From Nymphaea colorata (taxonomy: Eukaryota; Streptophyta; Magnoliopsida; Nymphaeales; Nymphaeaceae): a stretch of 64,000 nt of DNA. Below, piece after piece: positions 1-10,901 of this stretch. How positions within the stretch are numbered: the stretch's first letter is position 1; each line of letters opens with the position of its first letter. The notes below the pieces were generated by a model that worked only from the letters and a program-made list of their open reading frames with translations, ran no database searches and was not told the origin of the DNA. Location of the stretch: contig NC_045140.1 of assembly GCF_008831285.2 (NCBI RefSeq), positions 17,792,370-17,856,369 of the forward strand. Direction: 5' to 3'. The translations under genes were made by a program, and so were the position numbers.

Positions 1-142
1 TTTTTTAAGGATTGTCAAAATTTAAGATTGACATAGTCTGTTGTTTCCAGACCAGAGAGTATGAAATTCTGGAATTGGTTTTTTTTTTTTCGCAATATTA
101 CTTAAGTGGGAACCCAATCTTACTCTTTAATTATCATAAGAT

Positions 143-885
143 CTAGGTCACATAGGTGCGAGTGTGGGTGTGGACCTAATTCAAAATCATGGGTATGCGG
201 GTGCAGCTGCCGTATATATATATATTGTAAAAAAGTTTATATTCATGAAGATTTCAAACGAACTAAAAATGTATCATTCACCATTTCAATCATGATTCAT
301 CAATTCAAGTCAAGTTTGATTGGATACCATGGAGCGTAAGGAGTTGGTAGGGGCAGAAGGCAGTAAGGAGTTTGGGGGTTTACTGATGCCGGAAGACGCT
401 GGAACACTTGCTGCTGGGATGGACCGGAATGGAAAAGTGGAGCAAAAGGGGTAGGTAGGGGTGGAAGGCAGGAAGGAGTTTTGGAATGGAGGGTTACCTG
501 ATGCCGGCGAGGAAGACCCTCCATGTAGTGATGGAAGCGTCAGTGCAGCGGCAAACAGGTGGAATCTATAAGGTGCCGCTGCGGAGGAAGACCCTATGTG
601 TCTGGTGAAGGTGCAGCAGCGAACAGGAGGTGGGAGACGCCAAACAGGAGGTAAGGAGGCAGATTGCAAAGAGGAGGGCAGAAAGAGGGAAGGGAAAGGT
701 GGAGGACAAGGGAGAAAAGAGAAAGGGTGGGTGAGAAAATATTCGGGGGACCGAGTCTTGGCTAGCATTGACTGTGTCCAGAAGGTGGATGGACGTGGGC
801 CTGGCACGGTCAAGGAGTGGGGTGCAGCGGACTATCGTCTTCATGCCGTGTCATTAGCGTGCCTGCACCCGAACCTGTGTCGGGT
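143..885. mobile_element. Degraded TIR element, CTATGTCAC-end family, copy 1
   Basis: The left end at 143 reads CTAGGTCACATAGGTGCG, a mutated form of the ends at 30369 and 50140. Near 860-885 the sequence CACCCGAACCTGTGTC resembles the inverted end. The interior (about 330-860) is purine-rich and GC-richer than its surroundings, with open but repetitive frames and no recognisable protein. It lies upstream of the first SCD1 exon that I could place, so probably in an SCD1 intron. No target duplication is visible. The right border is uncertain by about 15 bp. Confidence 0.45.
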
Positions 886-1165
886 CGATGCTCGTCTGCC
901 AGCCGGTCCCCTGTCTATTAAGCACATATTCTTGTTTAGTCTTCCTAGATTATGTGTCATGTTAATATAAGTTGGAGTGGGCAAATGAGATTGTTGTAAA
1001 GTTTTGATCAATGTTTGGCCTGCATGCATCTTTTACTTGCTCTGACTAGGTTGTTTTTCTGCTTGCCTATCAGACTGATGAGGATTTCTGAGGGCATAAT
1101 AATGCTTCCTTTGGAGATATTGGACGATAAACTTATGTTTATCTTCTTTATTCTCATTTCTACAG

Positions 1166-2247
1166 ATCAGGCAATTATGCAACTCTTGTGACAGCTCAGC
1201 TTGCGATAATAGCATCTCATATGGTGAACTTGTGCTTTCTATTGGACATCATGTTCCAATATCTTTTGCAGGTTCTTTGAATATTATTTCTTGTCTACTT
1301 TCACGCTAATTTTCTGCATATGTTGCTACAATGCAGGCTGGTTTGGGTCTTTCCGACACAGATTCATGGTTCATGCTTGAGACACTTGCTGAAAAAAATA
1401 ATATTGGTTATAAACAATTTGTAAGTTAATCCTCTTGAGAAGAACAATAGAAATCTTTTTTTTTTTTCTTTTATCCTTCTGTCATGATGGACTAATAGTT
1501 TAAGCCGAAACACCCAGGTCAGATCTCTGATCCTTCTTTGGAGAAGACACTTCAATGTTGTGCGTCCTTGGTGAACTGTTTTACATTTCTGTTTCTTGCG
1601 CAGCTTGTCTGCCATGTGAATATCTTTAAATACATACATTTTGATTGCAAGACCAAGTATACTTCTCCTTGAACAGTTAACTATGGGTTACCCCACTTTG
1701 TGAGCAACATGATTTCTGCCTCTTGTTATCACCTCTTGGCTATTGATATTTTTTGAGTTAGTCTACTGCAGTGGCCTCCCATATTGCTATCATGATCACA
1801 TGACATTTGAGTGCTGATGTTGTCAGTCATTTTTTCACATCCCCATACCTCCCCAATCCCTTCTCTCCCCCTCCCTCTATGGCTCTACCATGTACCAAGC
1901 ACCATGCACCACATGCAGCTGCACCATTTTTCAAAAGAATTGGGTGCTGTTGTGGCAATAGTACCCCATGTGTTTTGGGATGCTGGTGAAACTGGATCAT
2001 TCGAAGCAGAACCATATTAGAACTCGTTAATGCTGATGGATGGTTAAACTTAAAAATTTGTTGCTAAAATGACCATAAATCATTGCTGAAAGCCACCATA
2101 AAGTTATAGATGATCGCTGCACTATAAACCATCGCTAATGCCGATGTAGTGACTGTCTTTTAGCAATAAATTTTTAAATTTTAGTCATTTGGCAACTGAC
2201 AGAATCTAATCATCCTCTCTCTCTCTCTCTCTCTCTCTATACCGCAT

Positions 2248-2282
<35 letters not shown>

Positions 2283-2512
2283 ATAGGAAAATTGAAATCA
2301 GTCAGCCACCAGATGTTAGATTGCTATATATTTGAAATCCGTCACTAAATGCCCTATGAAATTGTCACTAAAGCATCACAAACTGTTGCTACATCATTGA
2401 CTGTTGCTACTTGCTAATGTTTCGTGGCTAAAGAATTTTAGTAATGGATTTTAAAATTTAACCATTTGTGAACATTCAGCAGCCGGCTGATTTTAGTTCC
2501 TCTGTGTCTCTG

Positions 2513-2557
<45 letters not shown>

Positions 2558-4664
2558 TGATTTATGGATTTTTCTGTCTGGGTTTGGTTGGAGAATCCTC
2601 TGGTCTCTCATAGCACACTGCCTGATGCATTGCTTTGGGCCGTTGTGATTGGCCAGAGCTCAAGATGGTTGGAGGATTTCAGCTCCTCTCTCTCTATATA
2701 TATATGTATATGTGTGTGTGTGTTTTGGGGGGGGGGGGGAATAAGCTTATATGTATAAATGTAAGAGAAACATATGCGTTTAAATTAGAGCATAAAGTAT
2801 AATAACAATCAATTATTAATAGCTGCACCAAAGCACCTGCTGCACACCCACATCCGGTGCACACTCACCTTGAGCATGGCAGCCTATTTGCAGCAGCCAT
2901 GTTGCATAGGCAGCCTAAGAAAAGGTTTTTAAAAATGATATTCACAGTTTCATCTAAACAAACTTAGTTGGCATTTATGAAGGAGTGGTATGTTCATTTT
3001 TCATAAGAATGTTCTTATTTTCAATTTTTTTTTTAAAAAAAACCTAATTATTCTTTTAATTTGTTATTCTAATATTTTTTTGGCAATTCATAACTGATTC
3101 AGCCGAATCGGTGAATTGGCAGGTTTGCCATTTCGATTCACGAGTTAATTTTGCAATGCCGCTTTATGTCATGCAATCAGGTAACAAACTAGGGGAAAAA
3201 CTAACATAGATGCACACCTATATCACATAAGCACGACAGTCTCCTCCCTGTCTTTGTTGGAAGATTTTGTTAAATGAATTTAGTACCTTTTTTTTTTATT
3301 AGTGACATCCACACTTCTAGGAGGAAAAAGATTTCTTGTCTCTCCCAGTTATGACTAACTCTTCATTTTTATATCCCAATTGCCAAATACTAGCGCTTTA
3401 TTGTTTAGGCCATGCATGCGGTTAAGTTGGCCCATGGAGTAGCTGGATTATGAGCATCGATGAATAAGGAGATAAGAGTTGTTTCAATCATCCCAAAATT
3501 GTGTTATCAAGATTTAATCTCCTTAGATATATGTGTTTCAATGTTCGGTGTGCTTCTAAGCAATACATTTTACTTGGATACATTTCTCATGCACCATTTA
3601 GATATGATTGTACATGATTTTATAGGAAATTGGCATGTAATAGCAGCTTATGCTATTGTGACCTAGGGATGTGGTTTTAATCCCTAGTCTCAATTGGAAA
3701 AGCTTAGCATTTTTTTTTAGTTCTGCTTTTGGAAGTGAGACTAGTGATCGAGTGCAAGTATAGGAAAATTGGGTAATTTTTTTGTCTATTAACTTTTTTT
3801 TTTATGCTTTCAAGGTTTACTTTTACCAAATTGCCAAGACATACATTTGTTACTTGTCGGTTTTCTCTGATGGTCTCACACTGGAAAAATATGTTTCAGA
3901 TTAAACTCAGGGGATTGTTATCTCACATACAACAATTGCGATATGGGTATTGGGGACCTTCTCCTGGAAAAGTTCAGGCAGTCTCATCTTATGGTGTGCC
4001 ATCTCCAGGGTCTCAAGATGTGACTGATGAAAGCCAACAACCTGCTGAGGCTTCTGGAGTTGGGCGAAGCTGGGTCCACAGCATGTTTAGTAGGGAAGCT
4101 TCCACAAGGTCCAGTTCTTTTAGTCGTGGGCGTAAGTGGACATCTGACAATGGTTCTTTAGGTAACTTTTGTTGCTGTATCTTGGTAGAGCAAGAAACCC
4201 TCTTAAACTTTTCCTCCTGGCAGTTAGGATGTGTGTTAGTCTCACTTGAATTTCAGGTGCAGCTGAGAACTCCAAATCATCTGTCTCTTCTGGGAAGACA
4301 GAGCCTGCTACTGCACAGAAGAAAATTCAATCAAGTGTTCGAATACTAAGGGGCCATAAGGGTGCTGTTACTGCTCTACATTGTGTAACAAGGCGTGATG
4401 TCTGGGATCTGGTGGGTGATCGTGAAGATGCAGGCTTTTTTATTAGTGGAAGCACTGACTGCCTGGTAACCTACTGTTGCTTGCCACTTTCAAGATTGCC
4501 TTTTCCATCTTCACACTTCCGTCAAATTTTAGTTATTTATGAGTGGAACAATATAAACACTTGACCTTTTATTATTTGATGCCAGTCAAACTAAATTTTC
4601 TAGTTGACAGGAACTGCCATTAGTGCTGAATTTTGTGTAAATGCTTGTTGTTGCTTGATAATCT

Positions 4665-4708
<44 letters not shown>

Positions 4709-7700
4709 GAAGAGAGAGAGAGAGAGAGATTTTAACCTGTCATGCATAAACCATATATTTTTCCTCCATAAACATGAAATTGGCTGTAATTGCTTGTTCT
4801 GACAAAATTTGGAAGGTGCTTTCTAGTAATTTAACTCTTTCTCACTTTGACTTTTTGATTTTTTAGGGTTACTACTTCTTGATGTTGTTTGGTACGTTCC
4901 CTTTTATTTTGTAGTTATATATTGCTATTGACTTTGTTTTACTGATTATCTTTTTATTTTTTTACCTCATGAAGGTGAAAATTTGGGATCCAAGTCTTCG
5001 TGGTTCAGAGCTCAAGGCAACGCTGCAAGGTCATACCAAGTATGTGATATAGCACATTGATATTTAACTCTAAAGTCTGGACTGTGAGTACTGTTAGAAG
5101 GACATGAAAAGTAATTTTATTTCTCGAGATGGAGCAAAGGTGTTCTGAAGTTGGTTTTGAGCCCATGAAAGATGTGACAGTCCATTTTTTAAATTTGTAT
5201 GACTCATTCTCATACTTTTATGTGCTTTACCTTGGGTAGGACTGTTCGCGCATTAAGCTCAGATAGAGCTAAAGTGGTTTCAGGATCTGATGATCAATCT
5301 GTCATAGTTTGGGACAAGCAGACCTATCAACTTCTAGAAGAATTGAAGGGCCATGAAGCACAGGTAAGATTATCTCAATGATAGCCTCTGACAAGTTCAT
5401 TTCAAATAGCAATTTCTTATGCTTGAATATGACCTACTTCCTGTATATATTAGCTCCATCTAATTTCTTTCTCTCTGTATATTTTGTTATAGAATTGTAT
5501 GAGCCTAGAAGATGTGACCATTCTGGTTGGCTCCAACTTTTAACTACTGTTTATTGTTTATATTTGCTAATTAAATTGCTCTGAAATATCATAAAGGCCA
5601 AAAATTGTCATGTAACATATGATCAATGTTGTCAAAAATATGGCTCGGTTGGGATGTATACAAGCCAAGTTTCTGTCTAGCCGAGAGGCTCGAACTCAAC
5701 TCATGCCATAGAAGTCATAGCTTGAGCACAGCTCAAATTTGAGTTGAGCTCAAGTCCACTAGCTGGAGCTCAGCTCTGCTGAGATTAAGAAAGCCCAAAC
5801 TTGGGTTGGTTAAGCTTGACCTGAGACCTTAGCTGATCTGACAGTGAAAAATTCTTTACTCGGTTTAAAATTTATACCCAAGAAAAGCATGTGGGTTTTG
5901 AAGAAAAAAACTACCATAAACCCATAGTTGGAGTGCCCACCATGCTGAAGACACCTTGATAAAAGGGTGAATCTTTCTTTATATTTTGTTATATAATTGT
6001 ATGAGCCTAGAAGGTGTGATCATTCTGGTTGAGCCTAGAAGGTGTGATCATTCTGGTTTACTTACAATGTGATGATTCTGTTCTCTTAGGCATCTATGTG
6101 ATGGTTTATGTGTTTTCATGTGCAAGTCCCATATGAATCACCAACTTAGATGACCAACCAAGCCTTGGGGTCCAGGTGAAAGCCTGGGCATAGGTCACAT
6201 TGCATCACTGTGTGTCGTTCAATGATCTAGGTTCTTTACCTTCTTTTCTTCTTCTTCCTCTTCTTTCTTTTCCATCATGGCAGATTTTTTTTCCTTCTTC
6301 TGTTTATATGCAAATCTGTGTCCCATTCTTTGTATGTTGCATGTATATAATTATAGTTATGGCTCTAGCTCATATACTATTATACTTTGAAATTTTGAAT
6401 GTTCATATATTGTCTTAGGCTTTTAACTACCTTGCGTACAATTTTTCTTAATCTGTTTTCTTTTGGATTTATATTCTGTTTTTTAACATTAGATTAGTAA
6501 CTTCAGGTTTTAGATTAAGGTTTTATTTTGGAAATTAGAAGTAGCGAGGAAACAAGAAGATTTTCCATGCTTTATGTTGAAATTAGCAAGTTTGTGTTTA
6601 AGTTTGGTAACTTTCTAATTATTTAAAGAATTAGAGTCTTCTTTAGTCATTTTATATTTTTGTGTGTCTCTCATATGTAAGGACATCTGCCGACCCCTAA
6701 TTTCTCTTTAATTAGAGATTAGGGTTAGCTAATAGAAGAATCGGTTTCTTCTCTCTCTCTCTCCCTCTCTCTCTCTCTTCTTCCTCCATCATGTTCAACA
6801 CTTTATAACTTGAAAAGTATTGATCCTAAATTCTAGGCCTGCTATTTTTTTTTTAACGACCTTTATTTGATGCTTGAAGCTTTTAGCTTGTTTATTATCA
6901 GGTTATGCATTTTAATTGTTTAATTGTTCTAAGTTGATAATAATATGTTCTTCATTGGGAAATGCTTCACTCGTCATTATTAATTTTAATATTTTTATTA
7001 TTGTATTATATTTTTGTTTTGTTTGGCTCGAAGACCTAAGCTGTTGGCTCAAAGTCGCTGCTTAGGCTGCACGTAGTGCTTTTTACAACATAGTATATCA
7101 TTTAAAGTGAATATCATCATGTTTTCATTTAGTTTTTGAGAAAACATGGCTTAGCTAATAATAATCCAGTGGGCTGATTATTCTCTTTCGTGTTTGTAAC
7201 TAGAGTATGCTATTTGGATCTTTTGCTTCAGGTCAGTTGTGTGAAAATGCTTTCAGGGGAGCGTGTGCTTACAGCTTCACACGATGGTAGTGTAAAAATG
7301 TGGGATGTCAGAACAGATACTTGTGTTGCTACTGTTGGTCGTTGCTCAAGTGCAGTACTTTGTATGGAGTATGATGATTCAACTGGAATGCTGGCTGCTG
7401 GTGGGCGAGACCCGTATGTGTCAAACTAATTTACATGCTGGTTGTTTTATCTTTCAATTTTACTAGGTTCTTACTGTTATGCGGGATAATACAATCAACA
7501 TTATGGAGCCTTGTGAGAGTTCAATAGTTCTCTGTTTCATTCGGTCATGTTTTGTATTCTCTGTTGTCAAGATCCACAACCCAGTTCCCCTTCAACGTGT
7601 CATATTACATTTTATTGCCGTCTTCCGAGACTTGTGTTGCCTTGATATATATTTATTAAGAGTTGTGCTGTGTCAATTGTCATGCTTTCATACTAGTCGT

Positions 7701-9069
7701 TGTGATAGGCTGCACCTTTCCAAATCATCTCATAAGATAAACAGAAGTAGGTGCTTTTTGTTAGGTATCAACTTTAATTTGAATAATTTTCTGCTCTAGG
7801 GTGGCAAATGTCTGGGATATCCGAGCTGGAAGACAGATGCACAAACTAGTGGGCCATACAAAATGGATCCGGTAAACTTTATTGAAATATTTATTTTGTT
7901 CTTTATAGGTTTGCTTCTTTCTAGCATGTCTATCTTACCCCCAACGTTCAGGTCGCTGAGAATGGTTGGAGACACTGTGATTACGGGTAGTGATGACTGG
8001 ACTGCTAGAATGTGGTCTGTTTCTCGTGGCACATGTGATGCCGTATTGGCCTGCCATGCAGGCCCTATTCTTTGTGTTGAATACACACCATCAGACAAAG
8101 GCATTATTACTGGTTAGTGTTATCCATTTTCTCAGTATAAATGTTGGAGAACTATACATGTTATGTATATGTCGGGGTTTGTATTATTGGCAAAGTGAGA
8201 TGAATTACTATTCTTTGCTGTACAGGTTCCACAGATGGATTACTGCGTTTTTGGGAAAATGAAGAGGGTAAGCCATTTTCCTCTTCATCTCTACATTTGC
8301 ACCATTCAGATACTCCACCGTCCTTAGAGCTATTTGACAAATACATCCTACTTTTACTTCAGCATTCCAAAATAGTCCTGGAGGTTGTCTCTGAACAGAA
8401 GTATTTTCAATGACATAAGTATCCTTTAAAGAAAATGAAATGAAGAGCTTAACGCCTTAACCACTTAAGAACAACATACAAGTATTTTCCAAATAATGTT
8501 TAATGCTAACCATTGGTGAAGTAACAAATGTATTGAAAATGCAAATGCCAGGGGTTTTTTTGTGAATCATAAATAGGCAGGATAGTTTTGTTAGTTGCCA
8601 ACAAGTCATTGATGGATATCGTGAAAACATGGAATAAATTGTTACGTTATTTTAGTTCCACTTTATAGTAGTTAACTTAGATGAGAATTGTGCAGAATAC
8701 TGGGGCAAAAATGTGACCTCTTGAACTAGCTATAATTGCATTCTAGACATCACAACCTTTAGATCAGCCCATGTCTCTCAGCTTTTTCAATATCCTTCTC
8801 AAACATTTTGTCTTATGGATGATAATGTATATGCAACTCATTTCTTACATATTTATGAAGGAGGAATAAGGTGTGTGAAGAATGTGACAATTCACTCTGC
8901 TTCTATCCTTTCTATCAATGCTGGAGAACATTGGCTTGGCATTGCCGCTGCAGACAACTCCATGTCTCTATTCCATCGGCCTCAAGAAAGATTTGGCAGT
9001 TTCTCTAGCCCTGGATCCAAGATGGCTGGATGGCAATTGTATAGAACTCCACAAAGAACTGTTGCTATG

Positions 9070-9114
<45 letters not shown>

Positions 9115-9594
9115 TGCTTGCTCATGAAAAATAAGTGTTTTGGGGATCCACTAGGAATTTCCAGGCGTTGGAAGTGCAAGTTTATGGTTTCTGGTTCCAG
9201 TTGTCTCTAGAGATCGTAGTGTCTTTTCTTGTACCCTGTTATGAAGTGCACTTAAGCGATACGCTAATTTGTTTCAATCGCAAGCCTGGTGATCAACTAT
9301 CATGGGGCAACTAGTTGAAATATTTCATAAAAAGCAAACCATTGAAAAGGAGTCGGTATTCAAAAATATGCTAGGGGTAGTTGGGATTGGATTTCATGTT
9401 TGGGGAACCTGGACCTGGTCTCATGCGGTGATTTTTCTAGACACAGGCTGCGTGAATGAGTTTTTGTACTTTTTAGTTGACATCTTTGTCCCATGTAGGT
9501 CCGGTGTGCCGCATCTGACCTTGACCGGAAGAGGATTTGCAGTGGAGGCCGCAATGGACTACTTCGGCTTTGGGAAGCTACTATCAACATATAA
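1166..9594 (+). CDS. SCD1: SCD1-type DENN and WD40 protein, C-terminal part (5' end outside window)
   Basis: Exons read at 1166-1223, 1337-1420, 3900-4161, 4257-4465, 4975-5039, 5240-5363, 7232-7413, 7800-7871, 7952-8112, 8226-8267, 8861-9069 and 9499-9594; phases agree at every junction and all introns are GT-AG. They give 520 residues ending in LRLWEATINI and a stop. The first two exons (ASHMAGLGLSDTD, NNIGYKQF) match the SCD1 linker. From exon 4 on there are eight WD repeats, e.g. VKIWDPS, VIVWDKQ, VKMWDVR, VANVWDIR and TARMWSVS. The known Arabidopsis protein is about 1190 aa with an N-terminal DENN domain, so roughly the last 44% is visible. From the family: SCD1 acts with SCD2 in clathrin-linked traffic, cytokinesis and polar growth, and DENN domains act on Rab GTPases. 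Introns 2 (2.5 kb) and 6 (1.9 kb) are swollen by repeats. No upstream exon could be placed in phase. Confidence 0.93.
2030..2560. repeat. Dispersed repeat with nested microsatellites in SCD1 intron 2
   Basis: This stretch has (CT)n(TA)n(TG)n at 2214-2284 and (CT)n(TA)n at 2512-2558. The unique part between them (about 2370-2480: CATCACAAACTGTTGCTA, then GGATTTTAAAATTTAACCAT) matches the sequence at about 61240-61320. The part at 2030-2180 (ACCATCGCTAATG) resembles 61740-61800. It is probably a non-autonomous transposon family whose internal microsatellites have expanded. Confidence 0.6.
2689..2739. repeat. Compound microsatellite with poly-G
   Basis: A CT run, TA run, TG run and then about 13 G lie in a row inside SCD1 intron 2. 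Confidence 0.8.
4666..4729. repeat. Poly-T (about 40) followed by (GA)n
   Basis: An uninterrupted T run at 4666-4705 is followed by GA repeats at 4711-4729 in SCD1 intron 4. On the minus strand this is CT then poly-A, so it could be the tail of a retroposed copy, but no body was recognised. Confidence 0.85.
5484..6060. repeat. Direct-repeat-flanked insertion in SCD1 intron 6
   Basis: About 45 bp around AATTGTATGAGCCTAGAAG occurs at 5490-5530 and again at 5992-6030. A second tandem unit of about 28 bp (GAGCCTAGAAGGTGTGATC) follows at 6031-6058. The roughly 460 bp between holds a low-complexity GAGCTCAAG/GAGTTGAGCTC segment (5640-5860) typical of decayed plant repeats. Confidence 0.7.
6749..6780. 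repeat. (CT)n microsatellite
   Basis: A CT run with one interruption in SCD1 intron 6. Confidence 0.85.
9073..9108. repeat. (CT)n at a 5' splice site of SCD1
   Basis: The exon ending at 9069 (GTTGCTATG) is followed directly by GTACTCTCTCT. The CT run begins three bases into the intron, so the 5' splice consensus is reduced to GTACTC. Confidence 0.9.
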
Positions 9595-10901
9595 GTGTAT
9601 TATTGTGTTGCTGGTTCTTGTGTGTATGTCTATGCCTGCCGGGAGAGAGAGCGAGGGAGAGAGGCTCAAACAGAACTGTATATTGATTTATTGATTTTTT
9701 CTTTTAATATATGAAAAAAACACCTCATTTTTTGGTTCACTGGCATATTACCGCAGGTCCCCTTTCTCTCACAAAAGGCAAGACTAAACTGACGAAAAGC
9801 TCAGAACTAGACACATTTCCTTTTTATTTGAAGGAAACGCAGCGCCACTTTCTTTGCGGAGAACATTTCCTATATTTGAGCGTTTCGTGCTCCTTATCCT
9901 TACATAATAAGAAAAGAGAAAAGGTGATTGCTATTTGTTGTGGTTGGTTTGTTAACCAACCGTTAGCGCATTTCCATACGCAAGCATGAACTTGCACAAC
10001 TGAGTTGTGAATGATTTGTGCAGTTGTAAATGTGCATCTTGCTTCAAGTCTACCATAGGAGTTAAAACTAATAACCGATAATTTATTCATGCGCTGGTGG
10101 GATCATTTTGGTGTAATCAGCAAGTCGTCAAAGTTACCTGGGACTACATTTGTGTAAATTAATCACTCAGTTCAGATCAATCTTTCCCGAGTTTGAAGCC
10201 CTGCAGGTGAACCAACTTACGAATTCTCCATTCCCTATTTCTTAGGTCTTCAGAATCTTTTAATATTATAGCCCACATGCTTGGCACGCAGGTTTCTAGG
10301 CTAATTTTAAACCAAATACATGTGATATTTAAGGAGAAAAAACAACTACCCAAGTTGAGCATCCTTTGTTCTTGTTGGCACATCCATGCTTTTCAATGCC
10401 GTCTACTAGCAGCATTTTGCAACCGTTGCTTCGTGAGAAATTTCTTAAGCTTTTTTGACAATGTATATGCATAAACAAACATATAAACTTAACTTTTAGA
10501 AAAATAATAAAAAACTTAATTCAGATGGTGCCTACCTACACCTACGGTTTAATCAGCTATGCAATTTCATGCCCTTCATTTGGAAGTTTGTAAAGAAAAA
10601 TTTCGCTTACACCTTATAGAAGTAAATTCGAAACTTGGTTCACCTCCAGGGCTTCAAACTCGGGAAAGATTGATCTGATCTGAGTGATTAATTTACACAA
10701 ATGTGGGCCTCTACTAATCAAATAATTCACGGATTGTATTCAGTTGAAAAATTGATAATAGCGTATACAAATCTTGCTGAAGATCACCAGTCAACCTTCG
10801 AGATAAACGGCAACCATGTGGCGAACACAGCAGCAGTGTCGTAAAGAATTGGCTAGCTATAAAAAATTATAAAAAAAAGTGAGGAAAAATGATCGATGCA
10901 A
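9595..10901. other. Convergent intergenic space between SCD1 and ALA1
   Basis: It holds both 3' flanks and a foldback repeat at 10146-10704. No open frame here resembles a known protein. Confidence 0.7.
10146..10704. mobile_element. 560-bp foldback (inverted-repeat) element
   Basis: Arm 10146-10226 is the reverse complement of arm 10625-10704. The outer 66 or so bases differ at about two positions (core GGGCTTCAAACTCGGGAAAG on the right arm), and similarity fades inward. The loop is about 400 bp without a recognised gene. No clear target duplication is visible. The near-identity of the arms suggests a recent event, either a MITE or foldback transposon or a local inverted duplication. Confidence 0.75.

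Noticed and set aside
51-77. Possible SCD1 exon (TTTCCAG acceptor, frame TREYEILEL, donor GTTTTT)
   Set aside because: Its end phase does not fit the exon at 1166, which needs two carried bases, and I cannot confirm the residues belong to SCD1.
596-970. 124-codon plus-strand frame
   Set aside because: Purine-rich low-complexity sequence inside a transposon copy; Gly/Arg/Lys-rich product without a domain.
3640-3700. tRNA-like B-box word (GGTTTTAATCCC) in SCD1 intron 2
   Set aside because: No A box, no cloverleaf and no poly-A tail found; at best a decayed SINE fragment.
9302-9694. 130-codon plus-strand frame across the SCD1 end
   Set aside because: Runs through the last intron and overlaps the true last exon in another frame.
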